DNA of 6,074 nucleotides from Deltaproteobacteria bacterium (GCA_019309685.1 JAFDFT010000221.1:1-6074); one strand, 5' to 3'; counted from the first letter of the stretch, positions 1-5,562 are shown. Notes: a model not told the origin generated them from the sequence alone. Made by a program: numbers and translations.

Positions 1-1
1 A

Positions 2-85
2 CGGGTGATTGATGCGATAGAAAAGTTTAAAAACGGTGAATTAAAACAAACGGATGAAGCCAATGTGGATGGGCATTGGTCATGA
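2..85 (+). CDS. NifX/NifB-like molybdenum-iron cluster-binding protein, 3' end (partial)
   Basis: Only the last 27 codons and the TGA stop lie in the window; the start is upstream. The visible residues are Ile/Lys/Glu-rich helix (AIEKFKNGELKQTDEAN) ending in VDGHWS. A C-terminal 'A-I-x-x-F-K-x-G-x-L ... N-V-x-G-H-W' is typical of the dinitrogenase iron-molybdenum cofactor (NifX/NifB C-terminal) family, which includes the Desulfovibrio orange protein. These are small proteins of about 100-120 residues that bind Mo/Fe-S-type clusters. It ends 44 nt before the Mrp-type ATPase on the same strand, so co-transcription is likely. A second, broken member of the same family lies at 1050-1333. The assignment rests on a short tail, so the family call is probable and the exact function is unknown. 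Confidence 0.7.
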   Translation, partial: RVIDAIEKFKNGELKQTDEANVDGHWS

Positions 86-129
86 TATAGTAAGAAATGT
101 ACAGATAAAAATATTTCAAGGAGATTATA

Positions 130-978
130 ATGGTGGAAATTCAGGAAAGTGTGGATAACGGAAAGAAACAAAAAAAAACAAAGGATGATCAGGATTTGGC
201 GGTAGAAAATTCGCTGAAAAAAATAAAACATAAGGTCATGGTCATGAGCGGAAAGGGCGGTGTAGGGAAAACAAGTACTTCCGTAAATATCGCCATTGCG
301 CTGGCAAATAAAGGGTTTAGGGTTGGACTGGTAGATGTCGATATCCATGGCCCGGATGTGCCTAGGATGCTTGGTATTAAAGGGGAGCTTGATATAAATC
401 AAAATCGAAAACTGCTGCCAAAAATATGCCGAGATAGTTTAAAAGTCATTTCAGTAGAGTCGCTGATGTTAAATAAAGATGATGCGATCATATGGCGAGG
501 TCCTATGAAGTATGGTGCGATCAAGCAGTTTATTGGCGATGTGGAATGGGGTGAACTCGATTTTTTAATTGTTGATTCTCCACCGGGCACAGGAGACGAA
601 CCATTGACAATCGCGCAAACAATTAGTGATATTCAGGCCGTTATTGTGACCACACCCCAGGAAGTTTCCCTGGCAGATGTCCGAAAGTCGATTAATTTTT
701 GTAAAACCGTAAAAATGAATATTTTTGGGCTGATTGAAAATATGAGCGGCTTTTCCTGTCCGCACTGCGGCAAACCGATTGAGCTGTTCGGAACCGGTGG
801 CGGTGAAAAGACGGCAAAAGACGCGGACATTCCTTTTTTAGGTAAAATTCCATTTGACCAGGAAATGGTTTCTTGCGGCGATGCAGGGCTTGCGTATCAG
901 GATGAACATAAAGATTCAGACGTTACAAAAGCCTTTGTCGGTATTGCGGAAAAAATGGCAGCGTTTATTTCCGCATAG
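130..978 (+). CDS. mrp: Mrp/NBP35-family Fe-S cluster carrier P-loop ATPase
   Basis: A 282-residue cytosolic ATPase of the Mrp/ApbC/NBP35 group, which carries and transfers [4Fe-4S] clusters as a dimer. The deviant Walker A motif GKGGVGKT is at residues 41-48. The switch I segment DVDIHGPD is at 69-76, VDSPPGTGD (Walker B/switch II) at 148-156, and the diagnostic IENMSGFSCPHCG at 202-214. C210 and C213 of that motif are the CxxC that bridges a cluster across the dimer. The N-terminus is a Lys-rich stretch of about 33 residues. It has neither the DUF59 domain of long bacterial Mrp proteins nor the four-cysteine N-terminal motif of NBP35. The start is supported by AAGGAG at 118-123, six bases upstream. 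Mrp-type ATPases sit beside NifX/ORP-like genes in Desulfovibrio ORP loci, and here NifX-like sequences lie on both sides. The family is certain; the client protein is inferred. Confidence 0.95.
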   Translation: MVEIQESVDNGKKQKKTKDDQDLAVENSLKKIKHKVMVMSGKGGVGKTSTSVNIAIALANKGFRVGLVDVDIHGPDVPRMLGIKGELDINQNRKLLPKICRDSLKVISVESLMLNKDDAIIWRGPMKYGAIKQFIGDVEWGELDFLIVDSPPGTGDEPLTIAQTISDIQAVIVTTPQEVSLADVRKSINFCKTVKMNIFGLIENMSGFSCPHCGKPIELFGTGGGEKTAKDADIPFLGKIPFDQEMVSCGDAGLAYQDEHKDSDVTKAFVGIAEKMAAFISA

Positions 979-1049
979 AAGTTTTTTGAAGATACACGAT
1001 TTTTTGATTCAGTTATTTAATTCTTAATAATGAACGGGAGGTAAAAGTT

Positions 1050-1333
1050 ATGAAATTCGCGATTCCCTTGGTTGAAGGAAAACTGACCGCACATTTTGGC
1101 CATTGCAAAGAGTTTGCGGTTATTGATGTGGAAGACAAACAGATTCGCAATGGCTTCATGACTTGGGCGCAACTGTAATCATTGCCGGGGGTATGGGACA
1201 AAGGGCTATCAGCCTTTTTGATCAAGTTGGAATTAGTGTCATCACCGGGGCACCCTCACTGGAGCCGGAAGAACTTGTAAAAAGCTATCTGGATAATGAA
1301 TTGGTTGCGGGTGATAATGTTTGTGATCATTAA
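1050..1333 (+). pseudogene. Frameshifted NifX/NifB-like (ORP-type) cluster-binding protein
   Basis: Two pieces of one small gene are in different frames. The 5' piece starts at the ATG at 1050 behind a strong GGGAGGT at 1036-1042. It reads MKFAIPLVEGKLTAHFGHC and on to about residue 34, then runs off-frame to TAA at 1176-1178. The 3' piece is in the +2 frame from about 1151. It reads WLHDLGATVIIAGGMGQRA and continues through GAPSLEPEELV to a C-terminal DNVCDH, stopping at TAA 1331-1333. Both halves are typical of the dinitrogenase iron-molybdenum cofactor (NifX/NifB C-terminal) family: HFGHC near the start, the central GGMG loop and the NVCDH end. The linker between them, normally about 15-18 residues with a Pro/His-rich 'PPPHEPG' type segment, is missing. 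The junction is near 1150/1151. A deletion not divisible by three explains both the loss and the frame change. The product would be a 42-residue stub. Family call is firm; loss of function is inferred. Confidence 0.85.
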
Positions 1334-1663
1334 AAGGTACTAGCACACCGCACTGTAATTAATGCATTATTTTTGGCTGTCATAGCGAGGAGTGGGATTT
1401 CTCAAGTGTCATTGCGAGGTCGATGACCGAAGCCGAAGGAATCTGGATTTGAATAGTTCGTTTTAGCAAAAGATATTCCGTTCGGAACAGGCTTCGCAAT
1501 TCCCTGATTTTTAAGCTGGTTGGAGATTGCTTCGCTTCGCAATGACAATAAACAGATATATCAATTGAAGAAGATTGAATAAGTATTTGCCAGTTAGTTA
1601 AGAACATACGAGCCTAAATAATTAGAGTTTGATTTTAAAAGATCAGCAAAAGGGGGGAAACTC
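1334..1663. other. Gene-free spacer between NifX-like pseudogene and fmdB-type gene
   Basis: No credible coding sequence was found on either strand in these 330 bases. The middle is filled by a degraded inverted-repeat element (listed separately). The last 100 bases are AT-rich and end in the AGGGGGG ribosome-binding site of the next gene at 1651-1657. No hairpin followed by a T run was found, so there is no clear intrinsic terminator. No sigma-54 promoter with GG-N10-GC spacing was seen; the nearest match, TGG...TTGC at 1518-1530, has the wrong spacing. Confidence 0.6.
1378..1547. repeat. Degraded TGTCATTGCGAGG-type inverted-repeat element
   Basis: TGTCATTGCG at 1407-1416 is matched by its exact reverse complement CGCAATGACA at 1538-1547, giving a 141-bp unit with 10-bp terminal inverted repeats. 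A near copy of the left end, TGTCATAGCGAGG, precedes it at 1378-1390 (one mismatch to 1407-1419). Inside, GCTTCGCAAT occurs at 1491-1500 and again at 1534-1543, and TTCCGTTCGGAA at 1476-1487 can form a small hairpin. The right end carries GAGATTGCTTCGCTTCGCAATGAC, split here only by description as GAGATTGC then TTCGCTTCGCAATGAC. Sequences of the form GTCATTGCGAGG ... GAGATTGCTTCG are a widespread non-coding repeat family in Desulfobacterota and several other phyla. No transposase is present, so the element is a non-autonomous or extragenic palindromic repeat. No target-site duplication could be recognised. Confidence 0.7.
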
Positions 1664-1918
1664 ATGCCATTATTTGATTACCTTTGCCTGGATTGCGGGG
1701 AGACCAGTGAGGTTTTGGTTCAAGGGTCAGAGAGCCCTTCAGCGTGTATTAAATGCAGTGGAACCAATCTCAAAAAAATGCTTTCAGCCCATTCGTCACT
1801 CTCCGGGCCTTCAAAAACCAGTTTGCCCGGACCCGGAGACACAAGCTGTTGCGGGACCGATCCCGGTGATGCGGGATGCGCTGGCCCCGGGAGTTGTTGT
1901 GGAAAGAATATTGCGTAA
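1664..1918 (+). CDS. FmdB-family zinc-ribbon protein with Cys/Gly-rich tail
   Basis: An 84-residue protein opening MPLFDYLCLDCGE, the usual start of the FmdB/CxxC zinc-ribbon regulatory family. The ribbon has two CxxC knuckles, C8/C11 and C28/C31, followed by KKMLS, which fits the end of the domain near residue 42. The remaining half is low-complexity Ser/Gly/Pro with five extra cysteines: C62-C63, C72 and C78-C79, in two CCG motifs. These could bind a second metal or a cluster. FmdB was named from an operon for a molybdenum formylmethanofuran dehydrogenase, but its molecular role is poorly defined. The AGGGGGG at 1651-1657, six bases before the ATG, supports this start. An overlapping 113-codon frame (1629-1970) lacks any family motif and is rejected. 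The next gene starts 81 bases downstream on the same strand. Confidence 0.88.
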   Translation: MPLFDYLCLDCGETSEVLVQGSESPSACIKCSGTNLKKMLSAHSSLSGPSKTSLPGPGDTSCCGTDPGDAGCAGPGSCCGKNIA

Positions 1919-1999
1919 AGATCAGGTTCATCAAGATGAAGAGTACGTTTTTTCCTTTAAATACCTTTAGAAGAATAAGACGAAAGTGAGGTACAAATC

Positions 2000-2341
2000 A
2001 TGAAAGTTGCAGTAATTGGATGCGGAGCATATATGGATAGTGGATATGGATGCCCGGGAGAATGGCGATGTCTTAAAGCAGCCGCTCTTGGAGAAGGCAG
2101 TTTTTCTGAACCTTCGCAGGTAACAGAATTCGTTAAATGTGAATGCCCGGGTCGGGCTGTAGCTCCCACATTGGGGATGGCCATGAAATTATCTGAAATA
2201 AAACCGGATGTGATTCACCTGAGTTCCTGTCTTGTCAATGCGAAACCGGGATGCCCATACACGGATGCAAAGGAACTCGCGGAGATCTTGACTCAAAAGA
2301 CCGGCATTGAAGTGATCCAGGGCACACATGATTATCACTAA
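2000..2341 (+). CDS. CGGC-domain protein (putative metal-binding)
   Basis: A 113-residue protein of the CGGC-domain family, small cysteine-rich proteins predicted to bind metal or a redox cofactor. No reaction is established for the family. Visible hallmarks are MKVAVIGCGAYMDSGYGCPG at the N-terminus (C8, C18 and C24), the central motif at C47/C49 and HLSSCLVNAKPGCPY with C77 and C85. The end, GIEVIQGTHDYH, is the usual close of the family. The namesake CGGCPG motif is altered here to C47-E-C49-P-G, so the two central cysteines are separated by one residue instead of two. GAGGT at 1988-1992, seven bases before the ATG, supports the start. It lies between the FmdB-type gene and the ATPase pair. 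A broken relative lies at 5652-6017. The family is clear and the function is inferred only as metal handling. Confidence 0.85.
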   Translation: MKVAVIGCGAYMDSGYGCPGEWRCLKAAALGEGSFSEPSQVTEFVKCECPGRAVAPTLGMAMKLSEIKPDVIHLSSCLVNAKPGCPYTDAKELAEILTQKTGIEVIQGTHDYH

Positions 2342-2410
2342 ATTAAATGTTGATGTAAACATTACACATATTTCATCCGTTGTGAAATGGATGGAAATGG
2401 AATTTTTAAA

Positions 2411-3247
2411 ATGATTATAAGTATTGCAAGCGGAAAAGGCGGAACAGGCAAGACCACTATTGCAACCAGTCTGGCTGTATCTGTTGATACTGATGTTCAG
2501 TTACTGGATTGTGACGTGGAGGAGCCAAATGCACATCTATTTATCAATCCTGTTTTTGTCAAAACGGAAGTAGTTTCAACACCGGTTCCTGTTGTTGATG
2601 ATTCCAAATGCAGCCTTTGCGATAAATGTGATGAGATTTGCCAATTTAAGGCGATTGCGAGAATTGCAGATACCATCATTACGTTTCCGGAGCTTTGCCA
2701 TAGTTGTGGCGGTTGCTGGGAAGTTTGCCCGGAGGCTGCTATTGAAAAATCAGATCGTAGATTGGGTGATGTGCAGATAGGTCATCGGAATGGTCTTGCA
2801 TTTGTTCATGGAAGACTAAGGGTGGGCGAGGCCATGGCTCCTCCACTGATTGAAGCGGTTCGGTCTTATACAAACCCGGATATGCTGACAATTATTGATG
2901 CGCCTCCCGGGACGTCCTGTCCCGTCATTGCTGCAATGCATGGGGCAGATTTTATTTTACTGGTCACAGAGCCTACCCCTTTTGGATTGCATGATTTAAA
3001 GCTGGCCGTTGGCGCGGTAAACATTCTCGGCATTCCCTGCGGATTGGTTATTAATCGTTCTGATATCGGTGACAATGAAGTAAAAACGTTTGCAGCTGAT
3101 AATAATATTCCGATTCTTATGGAAATACCTTTTGATAGGCAAGTTGCAGAGAAGTATTCTCAAGGCATCATCATGGCAGAAGTCATACCCGGATGGAAAG
3201 AAAAGTTTAAAAAGTTATACGAAGATATACAAAAAATAGTTTATTAG
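2411..3247 (+). CDS. MinD-superfamily P-loop ATPase with inserted 2x[4Fe-4S] ferredoxin domain (first of pair)
   Basis: A 278-residue cytosolic ATPase of the COG1149 type, in which a bacterial ferredoxin is inserted into a MinD/Mrp-like fold. The deviant Walker A motif GKGGTGKTT is at residues 8-16, LLDCDVEEPNAHL (switch I) at 31-43, and IIDAPPGTSCPV (Walker B/switch II) at 161-172. The insert has two CxxCxxCxxxC motifs, C67/C70/C73/C77 and C96/C99/C102/C106, enough for two [4Fe-4S] clusters. VTEPTPFGLHDL at 185-196 is also typical. I chose the ATG at 2411 because relatives begin MIISIASGKGG and GGAA lies eight bases upstream. An in-frame ATG at 2387 would add eight residues but has no ribosome-binding site. 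It is followed 13 bases later by a paralogue. Paired ferredoxin-MinD ATPases belong to the Desulfovibrio ORP complex, so coupling of ATP hydrolysis and electron transfer to a cluster protein is inferred. Confidence 0.93.
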   Translation: MIISIASGKGGTGKTTIATSLAVSVDTDVQLLDCDVEEPNAHLFINPVFVKTEVVSTPVPVVDDSKCSLCDKCDEICQFKAIARIADTIITFPELCHSCGGCWEVCPEAAIEKSDRRLGDVQIGHRNGLAFVHGRLRVGEAMAPPLIEAVRSYTNPDMLTIIDAPPGTSCPVIAAMHGADFILLVTEPTPFGLHDLKLAVGAVNILGIPCGLVINRSDIGDNEVKTFAADNNIPILMEIPFDRQVAEKYSQGIIMAEVIPGWKEKFKKLYEDIQKIVY

Positions 3248-3260
3248 ACAGGATTGATTC

Positions 3261-4127
3261 ATGAAAGAATTGGTTGTTATAAGTGGAAAAGGAGGAACTG
3301 GGAAAACCAGCTTAATGGGCGCGTTTGCGTCGTTGGCCGAAAATAAAGTCCTTTGTGACGCGGATGTTGACGCGGCGGATCTTCATTTGATTCTTGATCC
3401 GGATATTCTACAACAGACCGATTTTGAGGCGGGAAATACCGCGATTATCAATACGGATAAATGTTCTGAATGCGGTTTGTGCAGAGATTTGTGCCAATGG
3501 GATGCGATAAATGAAGCATTTTGTGTTGATTCTATTTTATGTGAAGGTTGCGGGGTTTGTGTTTATTTCTGCCCTGAAAAGGCAATTGATTTTCCAGAGA
3601 AGATGTGCGGAGAATGGTTTCTTTCAGATACACGACTGGGGCCGATGGTTCATGCCAGGCTTGGTATCGCAGAAGAGAATTCCGGAAAACTGGTAAGCCT
3701 TGTGCGACAGGAGGCCAATAAACTTGCCATCGAAAAAGGGATAGACTTGATTCTTACGGATGGGCCTCCCGGTATTGGATGTCCTGTCATTGCGGCAATA
3801 GGCGGCGCGAATGCTGTACTCATTGTCACAGAGCCGACTGTTTCCGGGGTTCATGATATGGAACGTGTTGCGGAACTGGCAAGTTTTTTTAAAGTTCCGG
3901 CAATGGTGTGTGTGAACAAAGCAGACATTAATCTGGAAAAGACAAGAGAAATAGAGAAGTTCGCAATAGAAAATGGCTTGAAATATTTAGGCGTCATCCC
4001 TTTTGATCAGGTGTTTACGCGGTCAATGGTAAATCGCCAAACGGTTTTCGAATATGATTCAAATTCAAACGCCAATAAAGCAATTAAAAATGTCTGGGAA
4101 AAGGCAGTCAAAGAGATGGGGATTTGA
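3261..4127 (+). CDS. MinD-superfamily P-loop ATPase with inserted 2x[4Fe-4S] ferredoxin domain (second of pair)
   Basis: A 288-residue paralogue of the preceding gene with the same domain order. The Walker A motif GKGGTGKTS is at residues 9-17, LCDADVDAADLHL (switch I) at 31-43, and LTDGPPGIGCPV at 165-176. The ferredoxin insert has C68/C71/C74/C78 and C94/C97/C100/C104, again two full [4Fe-4S] motifs. VTEPTVSGVHDM at 189-200 parallels the partner's segment. The two proteins differ widely outside the motifs, so this is an old paralogous pair and not a recent duplication. The start is backed by AGGA at 3250-3253, seven bases before the ATG. The 13-base gap to the upstream stop indicates a shared transcript and probably a heteromeric complex. 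This family is common in anaerobes beside NifX/ORP-like proteins. Its exact client is not known from the sequence. Confidence 0.93.
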   Translation: MKELVVISGKGGTGKTSLMGAFASLAENKVLCDADVDAADLHLILDPDILQQTDFEAGNTAIINTDKCSECGLCRDLCQWDAINEAFCVDSILCEGCGVCVYFCPEKAIDFPEKMCGEWFLSDTRLGPMVHARLGIAEENSGKLVSLVRQEANKLAIEKGIDLILTDGPPGIGCPVIAAIGGANAVLIVTEPTVSGVHDMERVAELASFFKVPAMVCVNKADINLEKTREIEKFAIENGLKYLGVIPFDQVFTRSMVNRQTVFEYDSNSNANKAIKNVWEKAVKEMGI

Positions 4128-4168
4128 AGGCGATCTTTACACTGCAGATCATAGTACCTCAAATGAGC

Positions 4169-4292
4169 GTAAATAAAATAAAAAACTTTTACTAATTACA
4201 TAAGGATTAAGGGTATAGCTCGCTTTATTCATATTTTTGTATATCTTCTATAGATGAGGTATACATATCATTTATATTTTTATTTTATTTAC
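4169..4292. repeat. Perfect 16-bp inverted repeat, AT-rich, 92-bp spacing
   Basis: GTAAATAAAATAAAAA at 4169-4184 is matched exactly by its reverse complement TTTTTATTTTATTTAC at 4277-4292. The match breaks off at both the outer (4168/4293) and inner (4185/4276) neighbours, so the arms are sharply bounded. The enclosed 92 bases are AT-rich and non-coding. The pattern suits a MITE-like remnant or an AT-rich stem, but no target-site duplication is seen. Low sequence complexity makes a chance match less improbable than for mixed sequence. Confidence 0.55.
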
Positions 4293-4330
4293 CCTACGGG
4301 AAAGCCGATAATACCCCATCTTCTGCGTTA

Positions 4331-4480
4331 TTAAGGGAGACCTTTGAATTTCTCGATTTTTCCAAATCCACATCTAATAATAACAGTAAGTTATAAGTCC
4401 GAATCGGTTAAAAATGGCAATTATTCAAAGCTCTCTAAGGGATCGCAGTAGATTATTACGGCTTCACCCTTAAAGCTTTG
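4331..4480. repeat. Three-arm inverted-repeat region with competing stems
   Basis: A middle arm at 4423-4441 can pair with either of two partners. GAGACCTTTGAAT at 4337-4349 matches ATTCAAAGCTCTC at 4423-4435 in 12 of 13 positions. CAAAGCT plus TAAGGG (4426-4432 and 4436-4441) matches CCCTTA plus AGCTTTG (4467-4472 and 4474-4480), a 13-bp stem with a small internal loop and a 25-nt terminal loop. The two pairings exclude each other. TTAAGGG at 4331-4337 also matches CCCTTAA at 4467-4473. This could be an RNA switch in a leader for the hydrolase gene, or the decayed core of an extragenic repeat. The sequence alone does not decide. Confidence 0.5.
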
Positions 4481-4509
4481 TCGGAGCGAAGCGTAGATCC
4501 TGTCGCCTG

Positions 4510-4534
4510 GGAAGTTGAAGCATCCTCAACTTTC
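4510..4534 (+). other. Hairpin upstream of hydrolase gene
   Basis: AAGTTGA at 4512-4518 and TCAACTT at 4526-4532 form a perfect 7-bp stem around a 7-nt loop. A G-T wobble and a G-C pair extend it to nine pairs (4510-4518 with 4526-4534). No run of T follows, so it does not fit an intrinsic terminator. It lies about 70 bases before the hydrolase start and could be a leader structure or an operator-like palindrome. Confidence 0.4.
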
Positions 4535-4595
4535 GTTCAATTGAGATAGTACGTTTATTTGTGAAAAGAAAAAATAAACAAATAATTAAAAATAT

Positions 4596-4602
4596 AAGGG
4601 GG
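4596..4602 (+). promoter_or_regulatory. Ribosome-binding site AAGGGGG that bears on the start choice
   Basis: The purine tract ends one base before the first ATG at 4604 and four bases before a second ATG at 4607. The adjacent pair of start codons gives proteins differing by one methionine. Spacing favours the second ATG, though the first is listed as the outer limit of the gene. Confidence 0.6.
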
Positions 4603-4603
4603 A

Positions 4604-5560
4604 ATGATGACAATTACAATTAATGAAATAGACAAGATTGAAATTTTAACCCTTCAGGATAATTACGTGGACCTGGCAGCAGGTGACAATACCGATATTA
4701 TTCAAAGAGCCATGCCGTTAAAAGATATGGAAATAAAGAATTCAGTGATTGCTGAACACGGTTTTTCGGCGGTGATAACGGTAACTGCCGGAGAAGAAAC
4801 AAAAAACCTCTTATTTGACTTCGGGTTTTCAGAACAGGGTGCTGCTTTTAACGCGGATGCCTTGGGTGTGGATTTATCTTCGATCGAAGCCCTCGCTCTT
4901 TCGCATGGGCACCTGGACCATGTTGGGGGCCTTAAAGCGCTCTCAAGTATGATAGGTAAAAAAGGAATTGAGTTGATCGTTCATCCAGAAGCTTTCAGAA
5001 ATCCCAGGTATGTGAAGATCACTGATGATTTTAAAGTAAAATTCCCCGCGTTTACCAGAGAAAAGGCGGAAGATGCGGATGTGAGTATATGGGAAACGAA
5101 GAATCCCTATCCTCTGCTCAATGGAGAGATCCTGTTTTTGGGTGAGATCCCCAGGACGACTGATTTCGAAAAAGGAATCCCGAATTTTTATTACCAGGAC
5201 AACGGTGAAGAAAAATGGGACGACTTACTTGACGACACTGCCATTGTTGCCAATGTTAAAGGGAAAGGGCTTGCGGTGATATCCGGGTGCGCACATGCGG
5301 GAATTATTAATACAGTCAAGTATGCACAGGAAATAACGGGTATTGATCAGGTTTTTATGGTTATGGGTGGTTTCCATCTGACCGGACCGGATATGGAGCC
5401 TGTGATTGAACCAACGCTTAACGGATTAAAAGAAATGAACCCTGCCTATATTGTTCCAACCCATTGCACAGGGAGAAAGGCTATTTTAGCGATCGAAAAT
5501 GAAATGCCGGATCGGTTTTTGTTAAATATGTCGGGAACCAAGCTGACATTTACAGCTTAG
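4604..5560 (+). CDS. Metallo-beta-lactamase-fold hydrolase, COG1237 type
   Basis: A 318-residue soluble protein with a full set of metallo-beta-lactamase-fold metal ligands. SHGHLDHVGG gives H101, H103, D105 and H106. GCAHAGIINTV at 228-238 supplies H231, GGFHLTG at 255-261 supplies H258, and PTHCTG at 285-290 supplies H287. The combination of GCAHAG, GFHLTG and PTHCTG marks the COG1237 group. Databases often label this group a dihydropterin ribofuranosylaminobenzene-phosphate synthase; that name should not be taken as function here. No signal peptide or membrane segment is visible. A leading ATG at 4604 is immediately followed by a second at 4607, which has better spacing to the AAGGGGG ribosome-binding site. 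It follows a 476-bp spacer and precedes a CGGC-family gene by 91 bases, so it may open a second transcription unit. The fold is certain and the substrate unknown. Confidence 0.92.
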   Translation: MMTITINEIDKIEILTLQDNYVDLAAGDNTDIIQRAMPLKDMEIKNSVIAEHGFSAVITVTAGEETKNLLFDFGFSEQGAAFNADALGVDLSSIEALALSHGHLDHVGGLKALSSMIGKKGIELIVHPEAFRNPRYVKITDDFKVKFPAFTREKAEDADVSIWETKNPYPLLNGEILFLGEIPRTTDFEKGIPNFYYQDNGEEKWDDLLDDTAIVANVKGKGLAVISGCAHAGIINTVKYAQEITGIDQVFMVMGGFHLTGPDMEPVIEPTLNGLKEMNPAYIVPTHCTGRKAILAIENEMPDRFLLNMSGTKLTFTA

Positions 5561-5562
5561 TA

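Larger units (their letters stand above)
4128..4603. other. AT-rich 476-bp spacer with multiple inverted repeats
   Basis: No coding region, tRNA or known riboswitch motif could be recognised. The spacer is markedly AT-rich up to about 4300 and contains several inverted repeats, listed separately. It separates the ATPase pair from the hydrolase gene. This is the most likely place for a transcription boundary, yet no hairpin plus T-run terminator and no convincing sigma-70 or sigma-54 promoter was found. ATTAAGGG occurs twice as a direct repeat (4206-4213 and 4330-4337). GGAGCGAAGCG at 4483-4493 resembles the core of the dispersed GAGCGAAGC-type repeat and may be a relic of one. Confidence 0.6.

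Noticed and set aside
1518..1533. Possible sigma-54 promoter (TGGTTGGAGATTGC), considered because Desulfovibrio orp operons are sigma-54 controlled
   Set aside because: The GG to GC spacing is nine bases where ten are needed, and the site lies inside the repeat element. No other spacer has a correctly spaced match.
1629..1970. A 113-codon + strand frame overlapping the FmdB-type gene
   Set aside because: It has no family motif or ribosome-binding site, and the overlapped frame has a clear zinc-ribbon signature with a strong ribosome-binding site.
2370..2397. ATTTCA/TGAAAT inverted repeat and TTTCATCC/GGATGGAAA pairing near the first ATPase start
   Set aside because: The arms are only six bases or need a bulge; a regulatory hairpin cannot be supported.
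2387..2410. Upstream in-frame ATG adding eight residues (MDGNGIFK) to the first ferredoxin-MinD ATPase
   Set aside because: It has no ribosome-binding site, and family members normally begin at the MIISIASGKGG methionine.
4128..4160. GATCT/AGATC inverted repeat after the second ATPase as a terminator
   Set aside because: The stem is only five pairs and no T run follows.
4559..4588. Possible sigma-70 promoter (TTGTGA with AT-rich sequence 17 bases downstream) before the hydrolase gene
   Set aside because: The -10 match is poor and the implied transcript start would fall on the ribosome-binding site.
4128..4603. A cobalamin- or molybdenum-cofactor-type riboswitch in the long spacer
   Set aside because: I could not identify the conserved core of any known class; only generic alternative stems are visible.
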